A stretch of 64,000 nucleotides of DNA from JAGNDO01 sp963704975 (GCA_963704975.1 CAVPIK010000006.1:1-64000), one strand, 5' to 3'. Positions 47,368 through 58,045 are shown, counted from the stretch's first letter. The notes: generated from the sequence alone by a model not told the origin. A program made the numbers and translations.

Positions 47368-48334
47368 ACTGCTGTTGCTGTTGCTGCATCAACAATTCCC
47401 ACTCGGCGTCGAGGGCGGCGGCGACTTGGGGGGAGAAGGACATCACCTGGTGCAGGGGTTCCGGGGGCAGGATGATGTCGGCCTCGTAGACCTGGACGGC
47501 GACGCTCAGTTCGCTCTCCGCCTTGCCCTTGAAGACGCCCCGGGTGGGGGCCACGTCCACATAGTCTCGGCCCACGGCCACGCGGATGTGCCGCTCCCGG
47601 GCCGGCATGTTGTTGGTGGGGTCAAAGCCCACCCAGCCCAGGGGAGGCAGATAGGCTTCCACCCAGGCGTGCATGGCATCCACGGCGGAACGATCTTGGC
47701 TTTCGCCGCCCGTCCGGTGAAAGAGATAGCCGCTGACATAGCGACACGGAATGCCCAGGCTGCGCACCAAAGCCAGCATGATATGGGTGAAGTCCTGGCA
47801 AACCCCCTGGCGTTGGGCCAGGGCATCGTCGATGGGCGAGTCAACCTGGGTGCTGTCAGGCACATATTGGAAGCTGTAATAGATGCCCGAGTTGATGCGG
47901 TGCAGCACAGACAGGGGATCTTGGCTGCGGTCCGCGCCCAACTCCCCGGCCAGGGTGCGCAACAGGGCAGTGGGCTGGGTCAAGGGGGTGGGCAGCAGGA
48001 ATTCCCAGAAATCCTCTGCACCGGTCGCCTCGTCCACCGCGGCCCACCCGTCCATATCCAGGCTCTCCGGCATGGGTGGCATGGGATCGATGGCCACCAA
48101 GCTCTCGATCAAAATTTCCAGTTGGCGATGATAGGTGGGAATGTCGAAAAGATGGATCCGGTTGTCCAGATGATCCAAATAGGTATTCAACGGAACCGCC
48201 GGATCAAGCGTCATCTTGAATTCCAGACAGCGCTGGGTCCCCTGATCCGGCGGACACATGCGCAGCTTCATCACACTCTCGCTGACCGGGCTGCTATAGC
48301 GAAAACGCGTATTGTGGCGAACACGATATTGCAT
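47366..48334 (-). CDS. Transglutaminase-like cysteine protease
   Basis: The 322-residue protein has an N-terminal transglutaminase beta domain (MQYRVRHNTRFRYSSPVSESVMKLRMCPP) and the catalytic triad Cys in RQGVCQDFTHIML, His in DAMHAWVEAYLP and Asp in WVGFDPTNN. It ends in a run of glutamines. Proteins of this type are encoded with alpha-E and circularly permuted ATP-grasp proteins, as in the next two genes, and are thought to cleave or edit the peptide bonds those ligases make (established context in the amidoligase literature). Cytoplasmic, since no signal is seen. Confidence 0.94.
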   Translation of the reverse strand: MQYRVRHNTRFRYSSPVSESVMKLRMCPPDQGTQRCLEFKMTLDPAVPLNTYLDHLDNRIHLFDIPTYHRQLEILIESLVAIDPMPPMPESLDMDGWAAVDEATGAEDFWEFLLPTPLTQPTALLRTLAGELGADRSQDPLSVLHRINSGIYYSFQYVPDSTQVDSPIDDALAQRQGVCQDFTHIMLALVRSLGIPCRYVSGYLFHRTGGESQDRSAVDAMHAWVEAYLPPLGWVGFDPTNNMPARERHIRVAVGRDYVDVAPTRGVFKGKAESELSVAVQVYEADIILPPEPLHQVMSFSPQVAAALDAEWELLMQQQQQQ

Positions 48335-48398
48335 GGATTTGTCGTTTCAGATTGTGCTTCAGGATTGACAGAAATACCCGACCCTACATGGTGGTTCT

Positions 48399-48466
48399 GC
48401 CCCCCGGCCCCCAATTCTGGGGGAGGTGATGGACAGTTCCCCCCAGAGTTGGGGGGCTAGGGGGGC
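48399..48466. repeat. Dispersed C/G-rich palindromic element, copy 4
   Basis: GGCCCCCAATTCTGGGGGAGG arm identical to copy 2, mirrored by GTTCCCCCCAGAGTTGGGGGG. It lies in the gap between the transglutaminase and alpha-E genes. Confidence 0.8.
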
Positions 48467-48476
48467 GAAGGTGACC

Positions 48477-49442
48477 CTACAGGGTGGCTGCCATCTCAAA
48501 GGGATAGGCGACATAGGTCTCGTAGATGGCATTGTGGATCTCGGCGCAGCGCTGGCGGACGTCGGTCAGGTAGGCATGGATGTCGTCGGCCATCAGGTCG
48601 TCCACATGGCTATAGCTGAGGGCGGCGTGCAGCCGGCCTGAGAGCCGGTTCACCCGTCCACCGGGCCGGGGTGCGGTGGCCCCGGCGATGCCCTGCAAAG
48701 ATGCCTGGATCATGTCCACGGCGAAACGCACCGAGTGGGGGAACTCTGGATTGAGCACCAAAAACTCAGCCACCCGATCCGGTTGCAGCAGATCCGCCGT
48801 GTAGACCTTGGTGAACGCCTCAAAGGCCGTGCAACTCTTCAGCAACCCAACCCACTCCAGATAGTCCCCGCTCTCTTCCACGGCGCTGTCCGGCGCGGTC
48901 AGATAGGCGCGATAGTGAAAATCCAACAGGGTGCTGGTCGCCACAGCCCGCTCGATATACCGACCCAATTGGATAAAGTACCAGCCCTCGCCGTGGTTCA
49001 TGGTGGAGTCGGTTGTGCCTTGAAAGAAGTGGATACCCTCTTTGATGGACCGGAAAAACTCATAGGGCTGGCGCTGCCACATGCGGTCAAAGTCGGCATT
49101 GCGCACGGTCAGATAAAACCGATTGAGCTGCTCCCACATCTCCGAGCTAATCTGCCCCCGCACCTGGCGGGCATTCTCCCTGGCCCCGGCCACACAGGCC
49201 AGGATGGACGAACTGTTCTTGGGGTCCATTGTCAGATAGCGGGTCACCGCAAACGCGTCCTCTTCGCCCTCATCCAGCCCCAATTGCAAGCTGTACAGCA
49301 CCAAGGGCCAGCGACTCTCCTCGGCCCTTGGCGATTGATCCAACGCCAAATTCAGATTCACATCGATCAGCCGGGCCGTATGCTCCGCCCGCTCCAAATA
49401 TCGGCTCATCCAATAGAGACTGTCAGCGACTCGTGATAACAT
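48477..49442 (-). CDS. Alpha-E domain protein (DUF403)
   Basis: ATG 49442 opens MLSRVADSLYWMSRYLERAEHTARLIDVNLN, the classic alpha-E start; frames reaching to 49544 lack support. The 321-residue protein is all-helical, with NPEFPHSVRFAVDMIQASLQGIAG near the end. Alpha-E proteins accompany the ATP-grasp ligase encoded upstream and may act as its partner or as a peptide carrier. The chemistry is unknown. Confidence 0.93.
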   Translation of the reverse strand: MLSRVADSLYWMSRYLERAEHTARLIDVNLNLALDQSPRAEESRWPLVLYSLQLGLDEGEEDAFAVTRYLTMDPKNSSSILACVAGARENARQVRGQISSEMWEQLNRFYLTVRNADFDRMWQRQPYEFFRSIKEGIHFFQGTTDSTMNHGEGWYFIQLGRYIERAVATSTLLDFHYRAYLTAPDSAVEESGDYLEWVGLLKSCTAFEAFTKVYTADLLQPDRVAEFLVLNPEFPHSVRFAVDMIQASLQGIAGATAPRPGGRVNRLSGRLHAALSYSHVDDLMADDIHAYLTDVRQRCAEIHNAIYETYVAYPFEMAATL

Positions 49443-49557
49443 AGTTGGTTTCCGTGGCAATTTTGATTTTCGATTTTGGATTTTCGATTTGTTCATGACC
49501 TCGAATGCAACGGAATGCCCCCTGTCGCAATCCCAAATCGCCAATCCAAAATCGTCG

Positions 49558-51030
49558 TTACTCGTACAGCACCCACGTATCCTTGCTCCCCCCGCCCTGG
49601 GAGGAGTTGACGACCAGGGAGCCCCGTTTGAGGGCCACCCGGGTCAGACCGCCGGGGACGATCTTGACCGTCTCGCCGTAGAGGATGTAGGGGCGCAGAT
49701 CCACGTGCCGGGCCTCAAACTGGTCGTCCACAAAGCAAGGAGAGCGGGAGAAGTTGAGGGTGGGCTGGGCGATATAATTGCGGGGTTCAGCCTGGATCTG
49801 CTCGGCAAAGGCGGCCTGCTCGGTCTTCGTGCTGTGGGGACCGATCAACATGCCATAGCCGCCAGATTCCCCCACGGCCTTGACCACAAGCTTGTCCAAA
49901 TTGGCCAGCACATAGGCCCGCTGCTTGGGGTCGGAGCAGAGATAGGTCTCCACGTTGTTCAACACGACCTCTTCGCCCAGATAATACTTGATAATGGCCG
50001 GCACATAGGCATAGAGCGCCTTGTCGTCGGCGATGCCCGTACCCACGGCGTTGGCCAAGGCCACGGTTCCGGCCCGATAGGCGTTGAACAGCCCCGGCAC
50101 CCCCAATATTGTATCCGAACGGAAGACCACGGGATCGATGAAATCATCATCCACCCGGCGATAGATCACATCCACCCGGCGCAGACCGGCGGTGGTGCGC
50201 ATATAGACCAGATTGTCATGCACCAGCAGATCCCGCCCCTCCACCAGATCGATCCCCATCTGCCGAGCCAGAAAGGTATGCTCAAAATAGGCCGAATTAT
50301 AGACCCCCGGCGTGAGCAGCACGATGGTCGGGTTGGGTCGGTGGGCCGGGGCCAGGGCACGCAGAGAGGCCAGCAGCAACTGCGCGTACTGGTCAACAGG
50401 CCGCACCCCATAGTTGCCAAACATGCGGGGGAAGACCCGCTTGATCACCTGGCGGTTGGTGAGCATATACGAGACCCCGCTGGGCACCCGCAAATTGTCC
50501 TCCAACACCACAAACTCCCCATTCTGCAGCCGGATCAGATCTGTCCCCACCACGGTGGTGTAGATGTCTCGGGGCACATCGATCCCCCGCATCTCCCGGC
50601 GATAGTGGCGGCAGGTGTAGACCAACTCCCGGGGCACAATCCCCTCGGCCAGGATCTTGCCCTCGTGGTAGATGTCCTTCAAAAAGAGATTGAGGGCCAC
50701 AATGCGCTGGGTCAGCCCCCGCTCGATGGTGGCCCACTCCGCCGCGCCCAGGATGCGGGGCACCAGATCATACGGGAAGATGCGCTCGGTCCCCTCGTCC
50801 CGGCCATAGACGGTGAAGGTGATGCCCTGGTGCAGGAACGAGAGATCCGCGGCCTGCTGGCGAAAGCGCAGCTCGTCCAAGGGCAGCTCTTGCAGCCGCT
50901 TGAACAGGGCCGCATAGTGGGGCCGGGCGTTGCCCTGGGCGTCGAACATCTCGTCGTAGGCTGGGTCCAATTGATAGGCGGAGAAGGCGGGGTGATCCGA
51001 GGGGAACGCAAGTTGGGGATCGGTGGTCAT
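49558..51030 (-). CDS. Circularly permuted ATP-grasp peptide ligase (COG2308-type)
   Basis: The 490-residue protein has the family's landmarks: FLHQGITFTVYGRDEGTERIFPYDLVPRI, VPRELVYTCRHYRREMRGIDVP, EDNLRVPSGVSYMLTNR (metal/ATP-binding acidic segment), and VKAVGESGGYGMLIGP (glycine-rich ATP loop). Relatives are predicted to ligate amino acids or peptides. It is first in a three-gene cluster with alpha-E and transglutaminase, spaced by about 110 and 140 bases, so co-transcription is likely. Confidence 0.94.
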   Translation of the reverse strand: MTTDPQLAFPSDHPAFSAYQLDPAYDEMFDAQGNARPHYAALFKRLQELPLDELRFRQQAADLSFLHQGITFTVYGRDEGTERIFPYDLVPRILGAAEWATIERGLTQRIVALNLFLKDIYHEGKILAEGIVPRELVYTCRHYRREMRGIDVPRDIYTTVVGTDLIRLQNGEFVVLEDNLRVPSGVSYMLTNRQVIKRVFPRMFGNYGVRPVDQYAQLLLASLRALAPAHRPNPTIVLLTPGVYNSAYFEHTFLARQMGIDLVEGRDLLVHDNLVYMRTTAGLRRVDVIYRRVDDDFIDPVVFRSDTILGVPGLFNAYRAGTVALANAVGTGIADDKALYAYVPAIIKYYLGEEVVLNNVETYLCSDPKQRAYVLANLDKLVVKAVGESGGYGMLIGPHSTKTEQAAFAEQIQAEPRNYIAQPTLNFSRSPCFVDDQFEARHVDLRPYILYGETVKIVPGGLTRVALKRGSLVVNSSQGGGSKDTWVLYE

Positions 51031-51109
51031 GAATGCTCCATCGGTGCAGGAGGGTGGAAGTCAAAACAACAGGCGCAATCGTACCGGGGACGGGCAGTTT
51101 TGTCAAACG

Positions 51110-51166
51110 AAGGAGGGTAAAATGGGGGCTGACCCTGGGGTCGGCCCCATTTTACCCTCCTTCGGC
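51110..51166. terminator. Long bidirectional hairpin between mtnA and the ATP-grasp gene
   Basis: GAAGGAGGGTAAAATGGGG pairs perfectly with CCCCATTTTACCCTCCTTC around a 16-base inner hairpin. It lies just past the mtnA stop codon, with TTTT within 10 bases on one side. Confidence 0.75.
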
Positions 51167-51171
51167 TGCTT

Positions 51172-52290
51172 TTACCCTTTGCGCATCTCCGGATATAACC
51201 CCAACACCCCCTCAGCCGAGGCGGCGCAGATGCCCCGCTCGCTGATCAGCCCGGTGACCAGGCGGCGGGGGGTGACGTCAAAGGCATAGTTGACCGCCGG
51301 GCTGCTCTCCGGGGTGAGGAGAACCTGCTTGGTCTCCCCGGCGTGGCGGCCCAGAATGGTGCGCACTTCGTCCGCGCCCCGTTGTTCGATGGGGATGGTC
51401 AGCCCATCCTCAATCTCCCAGTCAAAGGTGGACGAGGGCAGGGCCACATAGAAGGGCACCCCGTTGTCATGGGCGGCCAGGGCCTTGAGATAGGTACCGA
51501 TCTTGTTGGCCACATCCCCGGTGAAGGTGGTGCGGTCTGTGCCGGTGATGACCAGATCCACCTGGCCATGTTGCATCAAATGACCGCCTACGTTGTCCAC
51601 GATCACATGGTGGGGCACGCCGTGCTGGCCCAGCTCCCAGGCGGTGAGCCGGGCACCCTGGTTGCGGGGACGGGTCTCGTCCACCCACACATGTACAGGA
51701 ATGCCCCGGTCATGGGCGGCGTAGATGGGAGCTGTGGCGCTGCCATAGTCCACAAAGGCCAGCCAGCCCGCATTGCAGTGGGTCAGAATATTGACCGGTT
51801 CACCGCCCTTGCGCCGGCTGATCTCTTCGATCAGCGCCACGCCATGCTCTCCGATGCGTTGACAGGCGGCAGCGTCTTCGTCGGCGATGGTATGAGCCAG
51901 CGCCAGCGCCGTTTGGATACGAGCAGCAATCCGGGGCTCGGCCTGATCCAGGGCAGCCAGTTGACGGTTCACGGCCCAGGCCAAATTAACCGCAGTCGGT
52001 CGGGTGGCCATCAGTTGGTCGCCCGCCGCCCGCACGGATCGCATAAAGCTGTCCAGATCATCACGGGGGGCGGTGAGGGCGGCAATATACATGCCATAGC
52101 CAGCGGCGGCGCCGATCAGCCCGGCCCCCCGCACATGCATATCTTTGATCGCCATCGCCATCTGATCCACCGACATCAGATCCTCGATCACAAAATCGTG
52201 GGGCAAATGGCGCTGATCGATGATCTGCACCGTAGCCGAATCGTTCGGCTTCAGCCAAATAGTCCGAAAATGTTTACCATCTACATTCAT
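51172..52290 (-). CDS. mtnA: S-methyl-5-thioribose-1-phosphate isomerase
   Basis: ATG 52290 follows CAGGAGATGG. The 372-residue protein has the eIF2B-like fold with the catalytic Cys in THCNAGWLA and Asp in TGTDRTTFTGDVANKIGTY, plus the N-terminal MHVRGAGLIGAAAGYG. It isomerises methylthioribose-1-phosphate in methionine salvage. No other salvage gene lies in the window. A related ribose-1,5-bisphosphate isomerase is the main alternative. Confidence 0.92.
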   Translation of the reverse strand: MNVDGKHFRTIWLKPNDSATVQIIDQRHLPHDFVIEDLMSVDQMAMAIKDMHVRGAGLIGAAAGYGMYIAALTAPRDDLDSFMRSVRAAGDQLMATRPTAVNLAWAVNRQLAALDQAEPRIAARIQTALALAHTIADEDAAACQRIGEHGVALIEEISRRKGGEPVNILTHCNAGWLAFVDYGSATAPIYAAHDRGIPVHVWVDETRPRNQGARLTAWELGQHGVPHHVIVDNVGGHLMQHGQVDLVITGTDRTTFTGDVANKIGTYLKALAAHDNGVPFYVALPSSTFDWEIEDGLTIPIEQRGADEVRTILGRHAGETKQVLLTPESSPAVNYAFDVTPRRLVTGLISERGICAASAEGVLGLYPEMRKG

Positions 52291-52346
52291 GTACCATCTC
52301 CTGGCTAAGTTCTTCTCTAAGTTCTTCTCTAGACCCTGCTTCAAAA

Positions 52347-52394
52347 AAAGACGCAGGGGAGATAATCCTGAGATCATCCCCCCTGCGTCTTTGC
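52347..52394 (-). terminator. Rho-independent terminator of rplL
   Basis: AAAGACGCAGGGG pairs with CCCCTGCGTCTTT, and on the minus strand a T-rich tract (TTTTTTT) follows. Confidence 0.9.
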
Positions 52395-52422
52395 ATCAAT
52401 TTATCATTGCCTGCCCAGAAGT

Positions 52423-52797
52423 CTACTTGACTTCGGCGACGGCGCCTTCGGCTTCGAGCTTGGCCTTGACGTCAGCGGCCACTTCCTTGCTCACAGCCTG
52501 GACAACGGGGGTCGGGGCGCTCTCAACCAGCTCCTTGGCCTCTTTCAGGCCCAGGTTGGTGACGGCACGCACGGCCTTAATCACGTTGATCTTCTTGGCG
52601 CCCACGTCCTTGAGGATGACGTCGAACTCGGTCTGCTCTTCCACTTCTTCAGCGGCAGCAGCCGGGCCGGCGGCGGCCATGGCCACAGGGGCCGCAGCGC
52701 TCACGCCCCAGGCGCTCTCCAACATCTTGACCAGCTCAGCGGCCTCCAACAGGGTCAGGCCGTCCAATTGTTCCTTGATTGCATTCAGATCTGCCAT
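52423..52797 (-). CDS. rplL: Ribosomal protein L7/L12
   Basis: ATG 52797 follows GGAGGAG. The N-terminal dimer domain is DLNAIKEQLDGLTLLEAAELVKMLE, then an Ala-rich hinge and the C-terminal domain EFDVILKDVGAKKINVIKAVRAVTNLGLKEAKELVESAP. It forms the stalk that binds translation factors. Downstream of rplJ with a 120-base gap. Confidence 0.97.
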   Translation of the reverse strand: MADLNAIKEQLDGLTLLEAAELVKMLESAWGVSAAAPVAMAAAGPAAAAEEVEEQTEFDVILKDVGAKKINVIKAVRAVTNLGLKEAKELVESAPTPVVQAVSKEVAADVKAKLEAEGAVAEVK

Positions 52798-52917
52798 TTG
52801 AAACTCCTCCATATTGATAGAAATAGATCTTGTTTACTTTGCATGTACAGCCCGCTACCTTGCCCCCGTTTGCCAATCGGTTCTCTTTCAAACCGCGGTC
52901 ACCAGGGGCCGGAAAAA

Positions 52918-53454
52918 CTAGGCTGCTTCCTTTTGACTTTCGACGTGGGCATTGATCACCCGTACCAAACTGGATTGGGGCGCAGAAATGATGCGCACCA
53001 AAGTGGAGGCCGGGGCGTTGATGGTGCCCAGAACCTTCGCCAACATCTGTTCCTTGGTGGGCAGGTCCGCCAGTGCTTCGGCGCCCGTTGCATCCAAGGC
53101 CGAATTTTCCAGCACAGCGCCCTTGATCACCATGGTCGTGATCTTGGTTTCCTTCAGCCAATCTTTTAGGGCCTTGACACCTTTACCGATGTCTTCGCCC
53201 AAAAAGATCACGCCGTTGGTGCCAGTCAGCATGTCGGTCTCTACATCGATCCCGGCCTGACGCATGGCAATGCCCAACAGGGTGTTCTTCACCACCGCAT
53301 AGGTAGCGGCAGTATCGCCCACCTTCCCGCGCAGGGATTGTACCTGAGGCACTCTCGTGCCCCGGTAATCCACAAACACGAGTGCCGATGAGTTTGCAAT
53401 CAACTCATTGTATCGTTGGACCAACTGTTCTTTCTTTGCTCGTGAAATGGCCAA
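52918..53454 (-). CDS. rplJ: Ribosomal protein L10
   Basis: TTG 53454 is chosen because AAGGAG lies nine bases upstream; the frame runs back to 53526 without a site. LAISRAKKEQLVQRYNELIANSSALVFVDYRG is the typical L10 start, with KNTLLGIAMRQAG and FLGEDIGKGVKALKDW following. It anchors L7/L12 to 23S rRNA and represses its own operon by binding the leader. Confidence 0.95.
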   Translation of the reverse strand: MAISRAKKEQLVQRYNELIANSSALVFVDYRGTRVPQVQSLRGKVGDTAATYAVVKNTLLGIAMRQAGIDVETDMLTGTNGVIFLGEDIGKGVKALKDWLKETKITTMVIKGAVLENSALDATGAEALADLPTKEQMLAKVLGTINAPASTLVRIISAPQSSLVRVINAHVESQKEAA

Positions 53455-53551
53455 GTGCAGCTTCTCCTTTCTTGTGTAGTCTTGTGTTCTACCAGTCCGC
53501 CCTCCGGCGTGACCACTAAAACACAACTAAGGGCTACCAGTCATGGGCCAA

Positions 53552-53731
53552 TAAAAAAGCCCCTGTGTTGAAGACACAAGGGCGTGGATGACACAATGCC
53601 TGGGCGCAGAAAAACCGGTGGCAACAGCCACTCAGATTCCCACGCTCGTCAGCGTCGTCCAGCACCTCGGCAGGTGACCCGGAGGTCCTTAAGTCGCCCA
53701 AGAGTGGGAGACGCCTACTGTCTTCAGCACA
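53552..53731 (-). ncRNA. Ribosomal protein L10 leader with attenuator
   Basis: The minus-strand RNA starts GTGCTGAAGACAGTAGGCG, has the conserved kink-turn region (GGACCTCCGGGTCACCTGCCGAGGTGCTGG), and ends in CCCTTGTGTCTTCAACACAGGGG followed by TTTTTTAT, an intrinsic terminator 100 bases before rplJ. This matches the known L10 leader: L10-L12 binding favours the terminator. Confidence 0.88.
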
Positions 53732-53839
53732 TATCGACATGAAAGCCGAATATTCACTTTAACTTCGCACAAACTATGCCAGTATACTGACTTCGAAGAC
53801 GGGTGGCAAATTCCATCCTCGTTGTACAAAAATTCTCAA

Positions 53840-53883
53840 ACAAAACACGGATGACGCTGAGTTTGATCCACGTCATCCGTGTT
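53840..53883 (-). terminator. Rho-independent terminator of rplA
   Basis: AACACGGATGACG (53844-53856) pairs with CGTCATCCGTGTT (53871-53883), followed on the minus strand by TTGTTT. So rplJL is a separate unit from rplKA. Confidence 0.85.
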
Positions 53884-53896
53884 CTATTTCGACCGA

Positions 53897-54613
53897 CTAA
53901 TCCTCATACCGCATGTTAAGGGCGGTGTTGGTATCCACCTTGATCCCAGGCCCCATTGTGCTGGACAGGGTTACCCGTTTGAGGTAGATCCCCTTCAAGC
54001 CAGTGGGCCGGGCAGCCGAGATGGCCTCCATAAAGGCGGACAGATTGCCCATCAACTTCTCTTCGCTAAAGCTGGCCTTGCCGATGGGGGCATGGATGTT
54101 GGAGGTCTTGTCGACCCGGAACTCCACACGGCCCAAGCGGGTCTCGTTGATGATGCGGGGCAGATCCTCCGCCGGGACGATGGTGCCAGCCTTGGGGCTA
54201 GGCATCATGCCACGGGGACCCAGCACACGACCCAAACGACCCACCACCCGCATCATGTCCGGGGTGGCCAGAACCACGTCAAAGTCGGTCCAGCCGCCCG
54301 AAATCTGAGCAGCCAGATCATCGCCACCCACAAAGTCGGCTCCGGCTTCGGTGGCCAGAGGCGCACCGTCCGGGCCGGCGAAGACCAAGATGCGCACCGT
54401 GCGTCCCGTGCCATTGGGCAGAGTCACCACACCACGCACCTGTTGATCCGCATAGCGGGGATCTACACCCGTGTTGAGGTGGATCTCGATGCTCTCATCA
54501 AACTTGGCGGTGGCACCCCCCTTAACCAAGGCGATGGCCTCTTCTGGGGAATACAGTTGTTGGCGATCGATCTTGCCTCGGACTTCGTTGTAGCGTTTTC
54601 CATGCTTAGGCAT
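53897..54613 (-). CDS. rplA: Ribosomal protein L1
   Basis: The 238-residue protein has KHGKRYNEVRGKIDRQQLYSPEEAIALVK at the start and the L1 signature VVGRLGRVLGPRGMMPSPKAGTI. It binds 23S rRNA at the L1 stalk and represses rplKA translation. ATG 54613 follows GAGGAGTT. Confidence 0.97.
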   Translation of the reverse strand: MPKHGKRYNEVRGKIDRQQLYSPEEAIALVKGGATAKFDESIEIHLNTGVDPRYADQQVRGVVTLPNGTGRTVRILVFAGPDGAPLATEAGADFVGGDDLAAQISGGWTDFDVVLATPDMMRVVGRLGRVLGPRGMMPSPKAGTIVPAEDLPRIINETRLGRVEFRVDKTSNIHAPIGKASFSEEKLMGNLSAFMEAISAARPTGLKGIYLKRVTLSSTMGPGIKVDTNTALNMRYED

Positions 54614-54735
54614 AACATAACTCCTCTGTGGTCATAGCGGGCAACGCCCTCCCACACAAAAATGATTATTAAACGGTATTCGTAGCCTGTTTTCAGCCCC
54701 CAACCTCATTCTGACGGTTGGTCGGACCCATTCAC

Positions 54736-55161
54736 CTAGTCAACCACGTTGATGCCCATGCTGCGGGCGGAGCCAGCGATCATGCGCATGGCCATCTCCA
54801 GATCACGGGCGTTGAGGTCGGCCATCTTGGCCTCCGCAATCTCCCGCACCTGCTGCTGGGTGATCTTGCCCACCTTGGTCTTGTTGGGTTCTGCGCTGCC
54901 TCGGGGCACACCAGCGGCCTTTTTGATCATGTCCGCGGCGGGTGCAGTCTTGGTGACGAAGGTGAATGATCCATCGGTGAAGATGGAGATCTCGGCCGGG
55001 ATGATCTGGCCGATCTGCTGCTGGGTACGGGCGTTGTATTCCTTGCAGAAGCCCATGATGTTGACCCCATGGGGGCCAAGCGCGGTACCCACGGGCGGGG
55101 CCGGGTTGGCCTTGCCTGCGGGAATCTGCAATTTGACGACTGCTTTAAGTTTCTTTGCCAT
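54736..55161 (-). CDS. rplK: Ribosomal protein L11
   Basis: The 141-residue protein starts MAKKLKAVVKLQIPAGKANPAPPVGTALGPHGVNIMGFCKEYNART, the invariant L11 N-terminus, and ends with RDLEMAMRMIAGSARSMGI. It forms the GTPase-associated centre. Confidence 0.97.
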   Translation of the reverse strand: MAKKLKAVVKLQIPAGKANPAPPVGTALGPHGVNIMGFCKEYNARTQQQIGQIIPAEISIFTDGSFTFVTKTAPAADMIKKAAGVPRGSAEPNKTKVGKITQQQVREIAEAKMADLNARDLEMAMRMIAGSARSMGINVVD

Positions 55162-55308
55162 AAGATATCACTCCTTCTGACCTGGTAAACGCCGTTCCGG
55201 GTTGGCAGTGACCGGTTCGGCTCCCAGTTGTCAGCGCTAAATGGGTAAACTGCCAATCTTGCTCGAAGACTAAACTATCCAACAATCCGACACCAGAGGA
55301 ATCAGAAA

Positions 55309-55944
55309 TTATTCCCGATCCAACTGAATGAGATCCACTTCCACCGGGGTTTCTCGGTTAAAGAAGCTGACCATGATGCGGGCCTTGCCTCGTTCCGGGT
55401 AAATCTCGTCCACCAAGCCCGAAAACTCGGTGAAAGGACCGCCGGTAATACGCACATGCTCGCCAACCGCGAAGCTGACCTTGATCGTGGGTTGATCCGA
55501 GTCGATCCGCTTCATGATCTGGTCAACTTCGATCTGAGTGAGGGCGGTGGGCTTGTTGCCCATGCCCACAAACCCTGTAACACCAGGGGTGTTACGCACA
55601 ACGTACCAACTATCTTCATCCATGATCATATTGACCAGGATGTATCCTGGAAAAACCCGGCGCTCGACTTCTTTGCGAACACCCTTGCGGATCTCGATTT
55701 CAGTCTCTGTGGGCACCACCACATCCAAAATGCGGTCGGTCATGCCCATAGATTCGGCCCGGTGCTCCAGGTTCTTCTTAACTTTGTTCTCCATGCCCGA
55801 ATAGCCGTGTACGACAAACCATTCGGCTTTGAGTTCGGTTTCGACATCTTCCGCGTCCAACTGGGCCTGGATTTCAGCATCCAGCGCCGCCAGTTCTGCT
55901 TCGCTTAGGGCCGCACCCTGACTTTCGTTTTGCTCGCTTGCCAC
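55309..55944 (-). CDS. nusG: Transcription antitermination factor NusG
   Basis: GTG 55944 lies five bases after GGGAGG (GTG 55950 is the longer choice). An acidic N-terminal extension precedes the NGN domain (AEWFVVHGYSGMENKVKKNLEHRAE, FPGYILVNMIMDEDSWYVVRNTPGVTGFVG) and the KOW domain (GEHVRITGGPFTEFSGLVDEIYPERGKARIMVSFFNRETPVEV). It binds RNA polymerase and links it to ribosomes or Rho. It sits in the standard secE-nusG-rplK order. Confidence 0.96.
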   Translation of the reverse strand: MASEQNESQGAALSEAELAALDAEIQAQLDAEDVETELKAEWFVVHGYSGMENKVKKNLEHRAESMGMTDRILDVVVPTETEIEIRKGVRKEVERRVFPGYILVNMIMDEDSWYVVRNTPGVTGFVGMGNKPTALTQIEVDQIMKRIDSDQPTIKVSFAVGEHVRITGGPFTEFSGLVDEIYPERGKARIMVSFFNRETPVEVDLIQLDRE

Positions 55945-56091
55945 GAGCACCTCCCTTATCTCACTCGGGTATCTGCCAATGAAGAGCGCCGAAGGGCGGA
56001 TTTCTCCCGACTACACCCGAACAACAACATGCTGCAAGAATATCACAGAGACCGTTACCAAGTCTCCTGAAAAACCCTCATGCCAAACCCT

Positions 56092-56304
56092 CTACAGCGA
56101 GATCAACCAAGTGATCACAAAGCTGAAGAGCGAATCAAAGCTAAACAGAAAAAGGGCCGAGGCGACAGTCACAGCCATCACCACAGCGGTTAAACGTATA
56201 CCTTCTTCCCGAGTCGGCCAAGTCACTTTAGAAACCTCAGCACGCACGTCCTTGAAATAACGCACCAAGGCGTTGTCAGTCTTTACTGCTGCGGAGCGGC
56301 TCAT
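56092..56304 (-). CDS. secE: Preprotein translocase subunit SecE
   Basis: ATG 56304 follows ACGGGGGC. The 70-residue single-pass protein has YFKDVRAEVSKVTWPTREEG, the SecE signature, then one membrane segment (TAVVMAVTVASALFLFSFDSLFSFVI). A longer frame to 56382 is not supported. Confidence 0.93.
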   Translation of the reverse strand: MSRSAAVKTDNALVRYFKDVRAEVSKVTWPTREEGIRLTAVVMAVTVASALFLFSFDSLFSFVITWLISL

Positions 56305-56366
56305 GATATGCCCCCGTCGTTGAATGAAACTTCTGAATAAACGCGTGATTCTTTTTTGCCGAAAAC

Positions 56367-56390
56367 GGCCACCGGCTTTCACCGGTGGCC
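56367..56390 (-). terminator. Hairpin after tRNA-Trp
   Basis: GGCCACCGG pairs with CCGGTGGCC around CTTTCA, and on the minus strand a GTTTT tract follows. It may allow partial read-through to secE. Confidence 0.6.
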
Positions 56391-56399
56391 TTGTCGAGG

Positions 56400-56472
56400 C
56401 AGGCGAGGCAGGACTTGAACCCGCAACCTGTGGTTTTGGAGACCACCGCTCTGCCAGTTGAGCTACTCGCCT
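56400..56472 (-). tRNA. tRNA-Trp (anticodon CCA)
   Basis: Acceptor AGGCGAG/CTCGCCT, anticodon stem GTGGT/ACCAC with loop CTCCAAA (anticodon CCA). It lies between tuf and secE, the usual bacterial position; rpmG, often found here, is absent. Confidence 0.96.
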
Positions 56473-56518
56473 GTGAACCGGCTGGGGTCAGTCAGCCGAC
56501 CCCAGCCGAAATTGTACC

Positions 56519-57718
<1,200 letters not shown>

Positions 57719-57883
57719 TTGGGTGAATCTCCTTCAAAAACAGTTTAAGGTCCAGTTCGAGTTAGCCAGATCTGGCCACCAGATCCAATCATTAGTAGCC
57801 GCCCAGCACCGTGCTGAGCGGCCTTTTGCCTAGGATGCCTACGAAGAAGTTCGAGAACCCTTCACAGACATTTTTTGTTGAGG

Positions 57884-57956
<73 letters not shown>

Positions 57957-57960
57957 TTGA

Positions 57961-58045
<85 letters not shown>

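Noticed and set aside
49489..51120. 543-codon plus-strand frame
   Set aside because: Antisense to the ATP-grasp ligase, whose motifs are complete.
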